DNA of 39,637 nt from Amanita rubescens (taxonomy: Eukaryota; Basidiomycota; Agaricomycetes; Agaricales; Amanitaceae): the NCBI GenBank assembly GCA_015039365.1, contig WION01000489.1:1-39637 (forward strand), written 5' to 3'. A program made the translations under genes and the position numbers. How positions within the stretch are numbered: the stretch's first letter is position 1; each line of letters begins with the position of its first letter. Below the pieces are notes generated by a model. The model made no database searches and had not been told where the DNA came from. It worked only from the letters and a program-made list of their open reading frames with translations. This document shows, piece after piece, positions 28,366 through 39,053 of the stretch.

Positions 28366-28499
28366 GACAAGATATATATAAATATATAAATTATGTAATG
28401 TAATAATGTCATACATGTCATACATACACACATACACGCATTAGATTGTATAATCACATTTGATTACAATTAAAATCCCGTCTTCAAGGGATTCCTGAT

Positions 28500-28690
28500 A
28501 CTTTTGTGGTAAGCCTGGGGACTGCCTTGTAAGGCATGCCCCAGGCTTGGGTACCCTGGCCAGGCTATGCAAGGCCTTGGAAAACCTCCAAGGCCTTGAA
28601 AGCCACCCGAGAATTTCCAGGGCTGGGCGAAATTCCAAGCCTTGATGATGCCTTACCAGGCCTTGAGGTGCCTTGCCAGGCACGTGCCGT
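28500..28690. repeat. Cluster of GCCTTG palindromes
   Basis: Repeated words GCCTTGTAAGGC, CAAGGCCTTGG, CCAAGGCCTTG, GCCTTACCAGGCC and GCCTTGCCAGGC follow each other over 190 bases. The palindromic character and GC-rich composition recall subterminal repeat arrays of DNA transposons. Related to the cluster at 26090-26165. Confidence 0.65.
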
Positions 28691-28699
28691 TTTGTAGAT

Positions 28700-29280
28700 G
28701 TCAAATACACGTCAGAGTCGTGCGTGAACAGCGCAAATTGCGCGCTCTGAGAGGCGACTTGGCGTGTGGGGTTTTCCTTGTCCTTCTCGGTTTCGATTTC
28801 CGGTGCACCTCGGTCGAAGGAGGGGGAGGGATCTCGGTGGTCGGAATCGGGCCTGGCTTGGTCCGAACCGGGGAAGAAGCTGATACCTCGATGTACCCGC
28901 TCGAAAAGCAGAATTTGTGACAAGATTAGGGCGGTAGTTGAGGTTGCGGTTATTGCATGGGGTGGTGGAGACTGGCGTAAGGTTTGATTACAGGTTTCTG
29001 TGAGTGGTCGTGGACGTGATGACGTCACATCACGATGTGTCTTTCGCTCGCTTTTACTCTGTTGAACTCGTCCTACACCAGCGTCAGCCTCGCAAGGATA
29101 ACTCTACCACCTCGCGAACAACAAATTCGCCCCCGCGAGCAACTCAGTCATCCCCACTGGCACCTCGTACCTCTCTTTCAAGTAGCCGTCAGCTCGCCAC
29201 GTCTAACGCGATTCTCATACGATACGGATACGGTACATCTTGACCAGCCCAATACGACAAGGTTTGGGATCGTGAAATGA
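28700..29280. other. No recognisable gene
   Basis: Short overlapping frames on both strands, none with recognisable motifs or splice support. Confidence 0.4.
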
Positions 29281-29640
29281 ACTTCACAACCCCGAACCTA
29301 TCCTGGCGATCGTCCGCGCTGAGCTGGCTGCCACGTCATCACCTCTCAGCATGCTCTTACCCAACCCCATCTTCTTCCACCGAAACTAACACGTAAAAGG
29401 AAAACGCAAACGTGAATTACCAGTGTGTGGCCTCTGCTATTCGTGCACGGGTGTGTTACGTTGGATGGGCGAGAAGAGCCATATCGCGGGTGAGAACTCT
29501 TTTCGTCTGTGGGGCTACTACGTCTCTGTAACTAACGATTGACGCGTAGGCTTGAGTACAGTTGAACAAGACGGGTTTATCACACGCGGAATGCCAACGT
29601 ATCATATCTGTGCCAGCGTGTCACGTATAGCCTGATACCA
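29281..29640 (+). pseudogene. Decayed segment paralogous to 32100-32500 (5' region of a KRE6-linked locus)
   Basis: Order and wording match 32100-32500: a shared upstream stretch (AACACGTAAAAGGAAAACGC versus AAAAAAGAAAACGTG), then GGTGAGAACTCTTT and CTGTAACTAACGATTGACGCG, ending in CGTAG, which look like a conserved intron with branch point CTAAC. A related exon start follows. No open frame spans the segment. It is a relic of the same gene as at 32.1-32.9 kb and supports a segmental duplication. Confidence 0.55.
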
Positions 29641-29821
29641 GTTCCGACGGGTCTGAAGCCTATCGGTTATATTCAAAATCTACGAATCCAATGCGCGTAT
29701 TGCGCGGTAAACCATTCATCTGATCACGATATATCCCTAGCTGAGTTACAGTTCCACTAAGTACAATGGTAATTTATCCGATAAAAGTAGGCGCATAGAA
29801 CGAATGAACGAATGAACGAAA

Positions 29822-31804
29822 TTAAAGCTTCAGTAATGCCTTCATTGCATTGGCAATGAAATAGCTCGACTTGGCCATTACCCGTCGTGATTCTTTCGTA
29901 AGCTCAGGTAGTGCCTGCACTTCGCTGAGCCTGTTTGCATGATCGCTGAAATCGCGTAATATCTCGTTTCCTTGCTGAATGGAGTTGGGTGGAAAATTAT
30001 CCTTGCATACAGCCACAATGCTTGACACAATGGTAATGATTTGTGTTAGGTTCTCATTCAGTGAGGATGACGGCTTTGCACGTCGAACGTCGGTTAGGAC
30101 GCTATGAATTGCAACCACGATTGCTCCGGTTTGAACGTCTAGATATCGCTGAGTGAAGTCAACATCAGTGATCGAACAGTTTAAAACATTTCAAACATTT
30201 ACAGTCAGCTCTGCCCAATTATCTTCCGGTCCTTCAGCTGTTCCCGAGTCGTCGATCATTGCTCCACCTGAGTTTTGTTGATAAAAAATGAGCGGTGGTG
30301 AGCTCGTCTGCTCAGAGCTTGAATTATGTGATTGGGGACGGCGTTTGAGGTCCGTACGGCCATACGAAGTAGATGCGATCACTTCATGATGTCGTCCTTT
30401 GTTTGATGAGACGGAGAAACTGCCCGCCTTTCGCTGATCCATCATGTGTTCTGCGATCTCTTTCATTCGTGGTCGTTTCGGCGGTTCCATCACCCAGCAC
30501 CATTGAATCAACTCCCATGCCCTGTCACTCAGAGGCGGCTCGTCTTGTCGAGGCGGACATTTGCCCCGAGAGACAAGAGTCACGATCTGTATCTCCTTTC
30601 TGCCGGCAAAGGGTATACAATCGTAATGGATCTAGGCAATTCAGAAGCAATACAAGCATGTTTCTGCGACGCACTTCATAGTAGATACACCCAAATGCGT
30701 AGACATCTGACATTTGCGTTCTTGGCGGGTCTTCAGCTGTCGGGTTATCTGCATCCTCAGGGCATCCGAATAACTCTGGGGCTGCAAAGTTGAGATGTTT
30801 TGCTCCAGATTGGGTGTTGGTAGCATCCAAGAGTCTGGTCAATCCAAAGTCTGCGATTTGAACACGGAGATTAGCGTCCAAGAGGACATTCTCCTGAAAA
30901 GAAAGGTTAGCATTTCAACGACGCGTGTTTTAGGTAGCGTACCCCACGTAGGTCCCCATGAACGACGCCTTCCGAATGGATGTAATCCATGCCTTGGGCC
31001 ACTTCTAGCATCTTTCTCGAGAGTGAACATCGATAAAGAGCTAAAGGAAGGAAAAAAACATACACGTTCTGTTATTTGGGTTATCGATGGATTTATGTTC
31101 TTCCGCCATTGGGCTAGAGTCCCATTCTTCATGTATGGCGAGACGAGGAAGGCCATTCCATCTTCCTCTTCATGAATTCCGATGAATGGTAGGACGAACT
31201 TGTGCTTAAGGGATCCCCACATTAATGCCTCTCGACAAAAGGCCTGTTGGAATGAGAATAAGCAACGGCGTCTCAAGAACAGGCGTTGAAAACTTACAAG
31301 GTTGTTAGCGTCATTTTTGTAAAGCACTTTTAACGCAACAACTGTGCCACAAAGTTCGCCCTTAAAAACGTTGCCATAACCACCGCGACCTATGTAGTCG
31401 CGCTTGTCCGGCATGCTGATTCCAGTTACGATGAAGGACCGTGGCACGATGGGCGTCTTTGATATGATTTTAAATATAAAGTGTCTTGCTCGTCGGTTGA
31501 TGTTTATGGTTGTATCCGAACTTGATAGGTAACGATGACGAAGCACATGTAGTGTGAATTCCAACAGATCCATTACATCCGAGGCCCATATTATCTTTTC
31601 TGCAATGCCAATATAGTCGTCCCTGGATAACAGTCTGCGCAGAAGATCGAGAGTGGTTGCGTTTGCGACGGGCGTGATGGAAGATCTGGGCTGCTGGCAC
31701 TTAAGCAAAGTATGTAGTAACCATTTCGCAGTGACGTTGCGTACCTTCGAGTTGTTATCGTTAAGAATACGTAGCAGAGCAAGGCTGCCCGGATCAAGCG
31801 ACAT
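29822..31804 (-). CDS. Kinase C: TKL-like kinase predicted to be fused to a Spa2-like C-terminal domain
   Basis: Six exons, 31804-31298, 31243-31064, 31011-30943, 30893-30675, 30631-30203 and 30148-29822, are each a multiple of three (576 aa). The N-terminal helical region (1-135) is shared with kinases A and B. Kinase motifs: GRGGYGNVF from 139, ALK with Lys 159, helix C Glu 174, HGDLRG with Asp 249, DFG at 267, APELFG and RPRMKEIAEHM; all catalytic residues are present. A polar linker follows (about 385-468). Exon 6 (residues 469-576) reads RYLDVQTGAIVVAIHSVL, NENLTQIITIVSSIVAV, LSEVQALPELTKESRR and MAKSSYFIANAMKALLKL, which I recognise as like the C-terminal GIT1-C/VBS-type helical domain of the polarisome scaffold Spa2. 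The last intron (30202-30149, GTAAAT..CACTCAG) is needed for the fusion; without it the frame stops after four codons. Targeting of a kinase to polarity sites is inference. Confidence 0.72.
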
Positions 31805-32084
31805 GTTGCTTCAACTCTTCGAGACGTCCGGAATGCCCCCTCGGGATCGGCGAGCTGCTCCAATTCGGCCTGAGGAAGTTGAGTTCTAGGACTACTCCTG
31901 GTGCTAGAGCAGCTCTGGCGAACGACTTGAGTGTCTAATCGTGTGAATGGTGTCAAGACAAGGCGGTGACCTCGAGGCTGTTAGAGTCACAGTTGCCATA
32001 TTTGTAGTAAATGTAATGGCCTGAATTCTGGATGATAGTAGACCTATGATTTGACCATGTCATGGCATAGGATCAGCGTGAGGC

Positions 32085-32947
32085 GAGGTGACGTCACACT
32101 TGCCACGTTTCACGACGACGGCGTAGGCTCTGGCTAACCCTCAGTATGTTCCTTGGCCCATCTCTCTCTGCCAAAACCAACATCTTCAGACTCAAAAAAG
32201 AAAACGTGAACACGAATGGTCCCAGTCAGGGCACAGTCTACGCAGTTTAGCACGAACGGCTCTGTGTATTTGAACGATACGTTGGACTCGGACGGGTTTG
32301 TGATCCATGATACGAACGAGACGAAGAATCGTGTTTTATAGCACCACGGGTGAGGACTCTTTACCGTCGTTGGGGCTTATCTGTAACTAACAATTGACGC
32401 GCAAGGTTGCGCACTCAGCTGATCGGTCCGTTGAACCATTTATCACTTACGGAAGGCCAACGCATCGTATCGGTTGCGAGTGCGTATACCTGGTACCACA
32501 CCTCCTCCCAACCGGACTCAAAGCTTGCCCATCCCCACTTCCAACCCACTTCACGAGGTTGCGACTCCATCCTCGACCGGCTGGAACGAGTTAGAGGCGA
32601 GGACCTGGACGGCCCACACTTTGATGATTACCCTTAGTAAAGTACCACAGAAGCTAACAAGATCCGCGTCAATGCAACGGGCCCGTTCCCTTCCCCTCTG
32701 GAATTCCTTCCTCGCACTGTCACAGAACAATCCCGGTACCATGAATTTTTTCTTCTGTTTTCCTAATTCCCATATTCATTATTTCTTCTACAGAAGAGCG
32801 AATAAATCTGAAATGCGCAAAGCGTTCTATGGGCGGGGGCAGTACGAGCTGGTATTCTCCGCGTTGGACGAGTCCGTGAAGGATGAGCAGACGTTTTACC
32901 CGGGTGACCGTAGCGGACGATTTACTAGAGTGAGCCTCCGCAACTAA
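32085..32947 (+). pseudogene. KRE6/SKN1-like gene, 5' part, decayed
   Basis: The clearest piece is near 32835-32930, which reads GQYELVFSALDESV and EQTFYPGDRSG. It corresponds to the conserved LVFSDEF...GRTFYPGD block at the start of the KRE6/SKN1 GH16-like domain. Upstream lie an exon-like frame (QFSTNGSVYLNDTLDSDGF, about 32240-32300) and a probable intron ending CTAACAATTGACGCGCAAG. Frames are interrupted by stops and the frame ends at 32945-32947, where the expected continuation (DPFWEAVDLHYW-like) is absent. It is divergent to kinase C. The 3' part of a similar gene is at 17.5-18.7 kb. Confidence 0.55.
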
Positions 32948-33333
32948 GGAACCCTTTATCTAATGACGATCTCCCCGGCCAGATTATGGTTGGTGTGCGG
33001 GTGTATTGAAGAAAGGGACGCGAAGGTGCATGAATGCTGGGAGTAATTGAGGCCGGTCGCCTGAAAAAGTTTTATGCGCATTTTGATGCATATACGAGCA
33101 AGTCTCCCATTTTTTAGAGTTCTGAGCACGAGAGCCGAGTACAAATGAAGCACAGGTTCGAACGTTCGAGCTTGACGGCGCAACAACGGGCGAGTACAAC
33201 TTTACGTGGACTAAGCATTGAAGCGCTCTCGATATGCAAAGTACTGCGATGGACTTTGTACACACGCGTTCCCCTCACACTTACGTTCACGATGTCTTTC
33301 TGTTCAAAATCTGTTCGTATTTCGTCTCTATTC
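32948..33333. other. No recognisable gene; left flank of a KDZ-type transposon
   Basis: No supported coding region. The last eight bases, CTCTATTC (33326-33333), are the candidate target duplication of the transposon that starts at 33334; the partner copy is outside the window. Confidence 0.45.
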
Positions 33334-33364
33334 GAGGTCTTTACTGTCCCCCCCCTATTCCGGT

Positions 33365-33416
33365 CGGAGTCCGATAGGAGTCCTAGGAGTCCTACCGGAG
33401 TCCGATCAGAATCCGA
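33365..33416. repeat. Left subterminal GGAGTCC repeats
   Basis: Five or so AGTCC/AGTCCTA words occur 10-11 bases apart (CGGAGTCCGATAGGAGTCCT and onward). The same core recurs at the right end and in the other KDZ-type copies, consistent with transposase-binding sites. Confidence 0.7.
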
Positions 33417-33781
33417 TTTTGAAAAATCATTAATAGAATAAGGGTAAAATTCCTACTACAGTCTGATTGGTGTCCGATCCCAGTCCGGAAATGTCATCGG
33501 ACCTTAATCGGAGACAATAGGAAGCCTTCCGACGGACTACAACCGGAATAAATCGGACAAATCGGACTGCAATAGGAATATGTCAATATATCACAAACTT
33601 TCACATTAAATGTATGTAATTCTATTCCATTACCTTGTTTATGTATGTCTTTACATATTTGGCACTAGTACTATGTATTAATATTGTGCCATGCTTGTTC
33701 AGGCCATGCATTTGGACATGGTCATTATCTTGTCACGTAATTGTGACACAGCGTCACGACGGTTCACACGTATCAACGACC

Positions 33782-36700
33782 ATGCCCACCACTCGCGCAT
33801 CAGCCAACGCGTCCGCTGCCATCACCTCGCCACCGCGAAAGGGCCGCAAGAGGGCCAGATCCACCATATCCACTCAAGGCAGCCCTGAGCACAAGAAGAA
33901 GACGAAGGGAAAGAAGAAGGACGACGACGACGATGGCTCCGATCAGGCCATCGACAAGGCGACGACAAGCAAACGAGGCAAGGGGAAACAGGTAGGGCCT
34001 CCCCCGTTCCTCTCTCACGTCCTGCTCACTGTTTTTTATAGGAAAACCTCAGCTTCTCGAGCAAAGGAAGACACCACGGCTGCCAACAGCCCCAGGTAAG
34101 TACTCCCTCCTCCCTCCCTTCTCTTCTGACACGGACCACTACCCCCTACCACCTTTTCGACCCCGGACCACCTCATTCACCCACTCACGCCATTCGCGCC
34201 CATTCGCGCCCACGTCACCACCACCCGGGATTGTCCGACCCACGCGCAACCGCCCACACCCCGTGCCCCTACCACGGCTTCCTCGTACCAAGGGGTGAAT
34301 TAACACGGTGCGTAGTGTCCCTACTTACGTTTACTAGTGCTGACCAGGTCCCCACACCTTCCCATCCCCCCTGCTTGCACCCATGCTCACCCTGCACCCT
34401 TGGCAACTCACCCACACCCTCGGCGACGCACCTGTACCCTTGGCAACACACTCGTACCCTCGATAACCCGTCTCGCACCCCCTGGCCCACCTCACACCCT
34501 CGACGACTCACCCACACCCTTCGTAACTCACCCACACCCTTCGTAACTCACCCACACCCTTCGTAACTCACCCACACCCTTCGTAACTCACCCACACCCT
34601 TCGTAACCCACCCCACCCTTCGTAACCCACCCCGCATCCTTCGTAACCCACCTGCACCCTCGGTAACTCACCTGCACCCTTCGTAACATGCCCGCACCCT
34701 CGGCAACCCACCCACACCCTTCGTAACATGCCCGCACCATCGGTAACTCACCCGCACCCATCGGAACATATGCACGCACCCTTGGTAACTCGCACACACC
34801 CTCGGCAATCCACGCGCACCCTTCGTAACTCCACGCGCACCCTTCGTAACTCCATGCGCACCCTTCGTAACATGTCCGCACCTCGGTAACTCATGCCTGC
34901 ACCCTCGGTAACTCACACGCACCCTCGGAAACTCACCCGCCCCCTCTATGACTTGACCCATGCCCCCTGGCTTGTCAATGTACCTGCACCCCTGGCCATC
35001 TATCCTGCCCTTGGTGACCCGTCCCACTTTGTGACGTGTCCCACCCCCCATGTGTTTCCATACGTAAATATGTATCTATGTACCTACATCCTTTTAACAG
35101 AACTGAACAAATTCTTGAACAAAGTGGCATAACAGTTGCACCTCCAGAGCGCCCACGATCTGGCCGTTTACAAGTACATAGTAAACTTCAACAACAAGTC
35201 ACACGTTCCCGCCGGGAACAAGAGGTGATTGAGCCAGAGGATTCAGGGAGTGAATATGTACAAGAGGATGGTACTCCCACTGAGGAAGAGGAGAGTGATG
35301 AGGAGAGTGTAGATAAGTCAGTTGAGGTGAGTTTTGATATTAATAACCATACTAGTTAAATTTTATTTATACAACAGCAGGATCTTGGTAAGGGTGAAAA
35401 AGGGGGCCTTGGAGATGTTGGGAAAACAAATGAGGGCAGGGAGGATGAGTTAACTGACAAGGGGAAGGGGAAAACAGTGAGTTGCAATTTATCACCTTTG
35501 GCTAGCTGATAAACAAAAGTAGAGCCTTGAAGCTGTTAATGAGTTAGAGGAAGATGAGGGTTTAGATTACATTGATGGAACAGAAGAAAAGGTAAGGTCA
35601 ATACTGATCTGTACTTTATTGATGACTTATAATAACCAGATTTTGGATGGTGATGAACTGGTAAGTAGTAAAAAATATTGCTTGAAGGTAAGCCTAATGC
35701 CAGTTTGGCTGACATTGCTCCTGTAGAATATTCCTGGAAATATGTTTGATGATCATGGTGGTTTCATACTTTATCCTAACCTGAACCACTTGGACTCACC
35801 CAAAATTAGATGTACACATGGGTACTTCTCACCCCCCACATGGCTCTTCATCTACCACAGAGGGGGTTTTGCGTGGGAGAGCTGAAGGAAATGTTTTTAA
35901 CTTGGCTGATGCAGAGAAAACAAAGGAGACAGGGATTGGGTCATTGGTTGGGAAAGTGAAAGTATATCAGCTTGGAGAGATCCCATCATCTTCTACCAAG
36001 CCCCAGATGGTCATCAAGGTTGAAGTTAACCAGACCATGGCACCTGTCCTTACAGACCTGGGGGACAGATACTCCCCTATCAAGAGTGAGTTAGCCATTT
36101 TTCTCCAAAAGTACATAAACATAACAAAATTCCAGACAAAGATCAGAGAATTTATGTGTTTGAAGAAGGCAACTGGAGCCTGAAAGGAAGGTATCAGAAA
36201 GCTATCCAGCTTAATGATTCAGCTGCCTGGTCCAATGACAAAGGGGAATACTCCCTTGTCATGGCTCTGGTGAAGTTTCTGATTAATTGTTACTCTGGGC
36301 ATTACTGACTAACTCACAGGAGGATGATAAAGCATTAAACCCTTCCCATTCTCATTCTGCTAGTGTTACTGTTGGTCCTATCAGTCAGGCCATGAACCAA
36401 CTTGTGTCTCTTTCTAGGAAAGAGATAGCAACACTACTTGGAATACCTGTTCATCTTTTCAGGGAACCTGATGCTCCAGTTGATCGTGATGGTGTGAGGG
36501 TGTCTTACTTGAAATATCAGACTATTCTCAGAGCCTTCTCAACTCTCACAAAGAAGGTTAAGGGAGGGGAGTGGCCTGGTAGGAAACCTGCAGGCCAAGA
36601 CATCATTGACATGGTGGTTTCTAAATCCATGTGGTACTCACATTACAAGAAGTTATTTCCTCAGGTCTCCAACCACCCTGATATGCAGAAGTGGTTGCAA

Positions 36701-36895
36701 GATGATCAGGACTCTTCTCCTGATTCTGAAATTTGGACAAATCAGAAGGGACTATATGAATTTCATGACTTGGCAGAATGGTATAAGGAGAGGGAAAAAC
36801 AGAATAAAGGAAGGAAGGGAAGGAAGGGCAAGAAGGATAATATTGAGGATGAAGAAGGCACAGGGAAGAAGTCAAAGAAGAAGAAGAAGAATTAG
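33782..36895 (+). CDS. Accessory ORF1 of the KDZ-type element, multi-exon, unrecognised
   Basis: Exon-like pieces: 33782-33991 (starts MPTTRASANASAA; Lys-rich KKKTKGKKKDDDDD), 34042-34095, about 35100-35331 (acidic), several short acidic exons to about 35800, 35818-36085, 36136-36269 and 36320-36895. The last three join cleanly in frame (RYSPIK, DQRIYVFEEGNWSLKGRYQKA, then EDDKALNPSHSH). The C-terminal part has a conserved-looking globular region (SRKEIATLLGIPVHLF, MWYSHYKKLFPQVSNH) and ends in a very basic tail (KGRKGRKGKKDN ... KKSKKKKKN). The join across 35800-35820 and the long intron between 34096 and 35099 were not resolved. I recognise no family; charge pattern and position suggest a DNA-binding partner of the transposase (inference). 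Confidence 0.55.
34380..34960. repeat. Minisatellite in the long intron of ORF1
   Basis: More than 25 imperfect copies of a 17-18 base unit, CACCCTTCGTAACTCAC, with variants CACCCTCGGTAACTCA and CACCCTTGGCAACTCA. The most regular part is 34505-34640. Long open frames on both strands here only reflect the repeat period. It lies between exons of the transposon gene. Confidence 0.85.
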
Positions 36896-36956
36896 TAAGG
36901 CTTGCAGTGTAAGATTGTGTTAACCTGATTTTGAAATATGCAGTTTGTTGTTTTTT

Positions 36957-39053
36957 ATGGTTATCTTCAGGATTGTCTGCTTGGCACAGACTTGGTTGGG
37001 AGTATTTTTGCTGTTTGCATGTATACCAAGAGCTACAGCTTCAGGCTTGACTGAAAGCCCATTCCCAGACATAACCTTCCAACAATTCAGTGATTTTGTT
37101 ATGCAAAACTTTAATTCAACTATCTCATTGTCCAGTGTACTTGTCATACTATTCAGTTTGACAGAAAATGTGCAGCTACTAAGGTTGCATGGACGCCAAC
37201 AAGTGAAAAAATATGGAGGAGAGAGGCCCACAAAGGCTACTGCTTGGATCAGGGTGCTTGCAAGATCATTAAGACAGAAATTGGAGGGACCAGCTGGATG
37301 TTTGCTAATGGAAGATGATGATATGCCCATAGCAGCACGGCAGGAGCATATCACAATTGCATTAGCCATGAAGCTTGATGGTTTAGCCAAGCTATTAAAA
37401 CTTCATAGAAAACTGAAGCCTGTCTCTCACAAGACCATAGAGCCTATTCATATCATATGTCCTGATGCTGCTGTATGCCAGACACAAAAATGTAATCCAC
37501 GCTCTTTGCTCATGAGCACCAAGCAAAGGGATATACCATATGTCACTTTGATCAAAGGTTTTAGAGCCTATGACAATGTTCCAGTTTTAGCAGGATCCTG
37601 TGATACATGCAAAACCATTTACTATGCAGACCATGAAAGGTCACCTACTGGCTTTCTGGAGCAACCAGAAAGAACTTACCTGAACTCTGCAAAATATATC
37701 AAAATTGGACAGAGTTTTTGGGTTGACAGATCATTTACCTCCACTGTCTTGAGTGGTGTATACAATTTCCATGCATCTACTTCAGCTTACACTGAATTCT
37801 GGAATGATGCATTCTGTGCTTCACAAAAATTGGATGTGGGAAAGGTCAGCAGAAGGCAAATATGGCAGGCATTTGTTCAAGAATCTATCAGAATGATTGG
37901 ATCCATGTCAAATGTGAATCTGACTCTTAGAGACAATTTGCCAATTGAGGAGGTGACAAAGGAAGCATTTCATATTTTGGGTGAAAGTGGTGTGATTAGA
38001 GCTGCAGATGGACATTCATGCAAAGAATGTACTCAGAAGCACAGGAGGTCAGAAGCACTATCAGATAGTGAATCAGAAAATGAGGATGTGGATAATATCA
38101 GATCACCTGTGAAGATGGTGGTAGTTGATGGAATTGTGACAGGACATACAACATGTGCATACACAGATTGCACATCAGAGCTTTTAAATTCACGTGGTGG
38201 AGTTTATTGTGCATTGCATGAAGATTTGTATGGTGGTCAGTGTCATGTGTCTGGTTGCACTGAGCAGAAAGTAGAAGGTACATTAGCATGTCCAGCACAC
38301 CAGGCAAAGTGGCAGAGGTTTATCAGAAACCACCAAACAAAGCAGTTAAGTGGGTATAGGAGAGCCCTTAGGCATACAGATGATACCTGGCCATGGATGG
38401 CCCAGCAACCAAACAATCAGCAACCACATGATCAGGAAGTTGTCATAAATAGCCCCAGAAGCAGAGATCACTTCATACCCTCCAGAACTTATTGTGTGGA
38501 GACAATATGTGCTCCATGTGGAGTTGTTGTGGCTTGGGCTAAGTTTGCAAATGCAGAGTCACCTACTAATATATTAAACTTCTTGGAACAAGTGTTCCCA
38601 ACAGAAGAGTCAAGGCCAGACTACATTTGCATTGATAAGGCCTGCCTAGTACTGAGAACCAGTGTTAGCAATGGTAGCTGGGAACAAACATGGGGCAAAA
38701 CAAGTCGATTTATTGTGGATTCATACCATTACACAAATCACTCTGTTGATGATAATTTATGCCGAGAATGGTGCAACCCCACACCAAGGGATGGTTCTGC
38801 CCCAAATCTTGTAGTGACAGGCAGAGGAAGGGATGGTCAGTCATACCAAAAAAGTGCATTCAATACACAAGCTTGTGAACAGCTAAATGCATGGTTGGGA
38901 GGTTTTGATTCAGTCCTCAGAAAGATGACTCCAGGGAACTTTAATTGGTTTTTGCACACAATGTTGACATATCATACAACTCATGTTTGCAAGAAGCTAG
39001 CAAAGGGTAAATTTAATGATGTGTCTGGTGACAGTGAAGGTAGTGGCTTGTAG
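36957..39053 (+). CDS. KDZ-superfamily transposase with CxC5- and CxC6-like cysteine clusters
   Basis: DDE-type transposase of 698 aa from the first in-frame ATG (36957); the frame is open a little further upstream, so an upstream exon is possible. The N-terminal third is helical. A CxC5-like cluster is at about 165-225 (ICPDAAVCQTQKC and GSCDTCKTIYYADH). A CxC6-like cluster follows (GHTTCAYTDCTSE, YCALHED, CHVSGCTEQ, ACPAHQAKW; about 395-450). The RNase H fold is split around it: candidate acidic residues are Asp 391 in VVVDGIVTG, Asp 560 in YICIDKAC, Asp 588 in FIVDSYHYTNH and Glu 641 in TQACEQLNAWLGG. No stop or frameshift. It lies 60 bases downstream of ORF1 on the same strand. The assignment is by motif recognition of this Pfam-described family. 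Confidence 0.82.
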   Translation: MVIFRIVCLAQTWLGVFLLFACIPRATASGLTESPFPDITFQQFSDFVMQNFNSTISLSSVLVILFSLTENVQLLRLHGRQQVKKYGGERPTKATAWIRVLARSLRQKLEGPAGCLLMEDDDMPIAARQEHITIALAMKLDGLAKLLKLHRKLKPVSHKTIEPIHIICPDAAVCQTQKCNPRSLLMSTKQRDIPYVTLIKGFRAYDNVPVLAGSCDTCKTIYYADHERSPTGFLEQPERTYLNSAKYIKIGQSFWVDRSFTSTVLSGVYNFHASTSAYTEFWNDAFCASQKLDVGKVSRRQIWQAFVQESIRMIGSMSNVNLTLRDNLPIEEVTKEAFHILGESGVIRAADGHSCKECTQKHRRSEALSDSESENEDVDNIRSPVKMVVVDGIVTGHTTCAYTDCTSELLNSRGGVYCALHEDLYGGQCHVSGCTEQKVEGTLACPAHQAKWQRFIRNHQTKQLSGYRRALRHTDDTWPWMAQQPNNQQPHDQEVVINSPRSRDHFIPSRTYCVETICAPCGVVVAWAKFANAESPTNILNFLEQVFPTEESRPDYICIDKACLVLRTSVSNGSWEQTWGKTSRFIVDSYHYTNHSVDDNLCREWCNPTPRDGSAPNLVVTGRGRDGQSYQKSAFNTQACEQLNAWLGGFDSVLRKMTPGNFNWFLHTMLTYHTTHVCKKLAKGKFNDVSGDSEGSGL

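Noticed and set aside
34380..34960. Regular repeat array that might suggest a CRISPR
   Set aside because: Units are contiguous, degenerate and 17-18 bases with no unique spacers; eukaryotic transposon intron context.
34269..35051. Long minus-strand frames with repeated YEGCAW/YRGCR units, looking like a Cys-rich repeat protein
   Set aside because: The period equals that of the DNA minisatellite and all frames are open for the same reason; no domain, start context or splice support.
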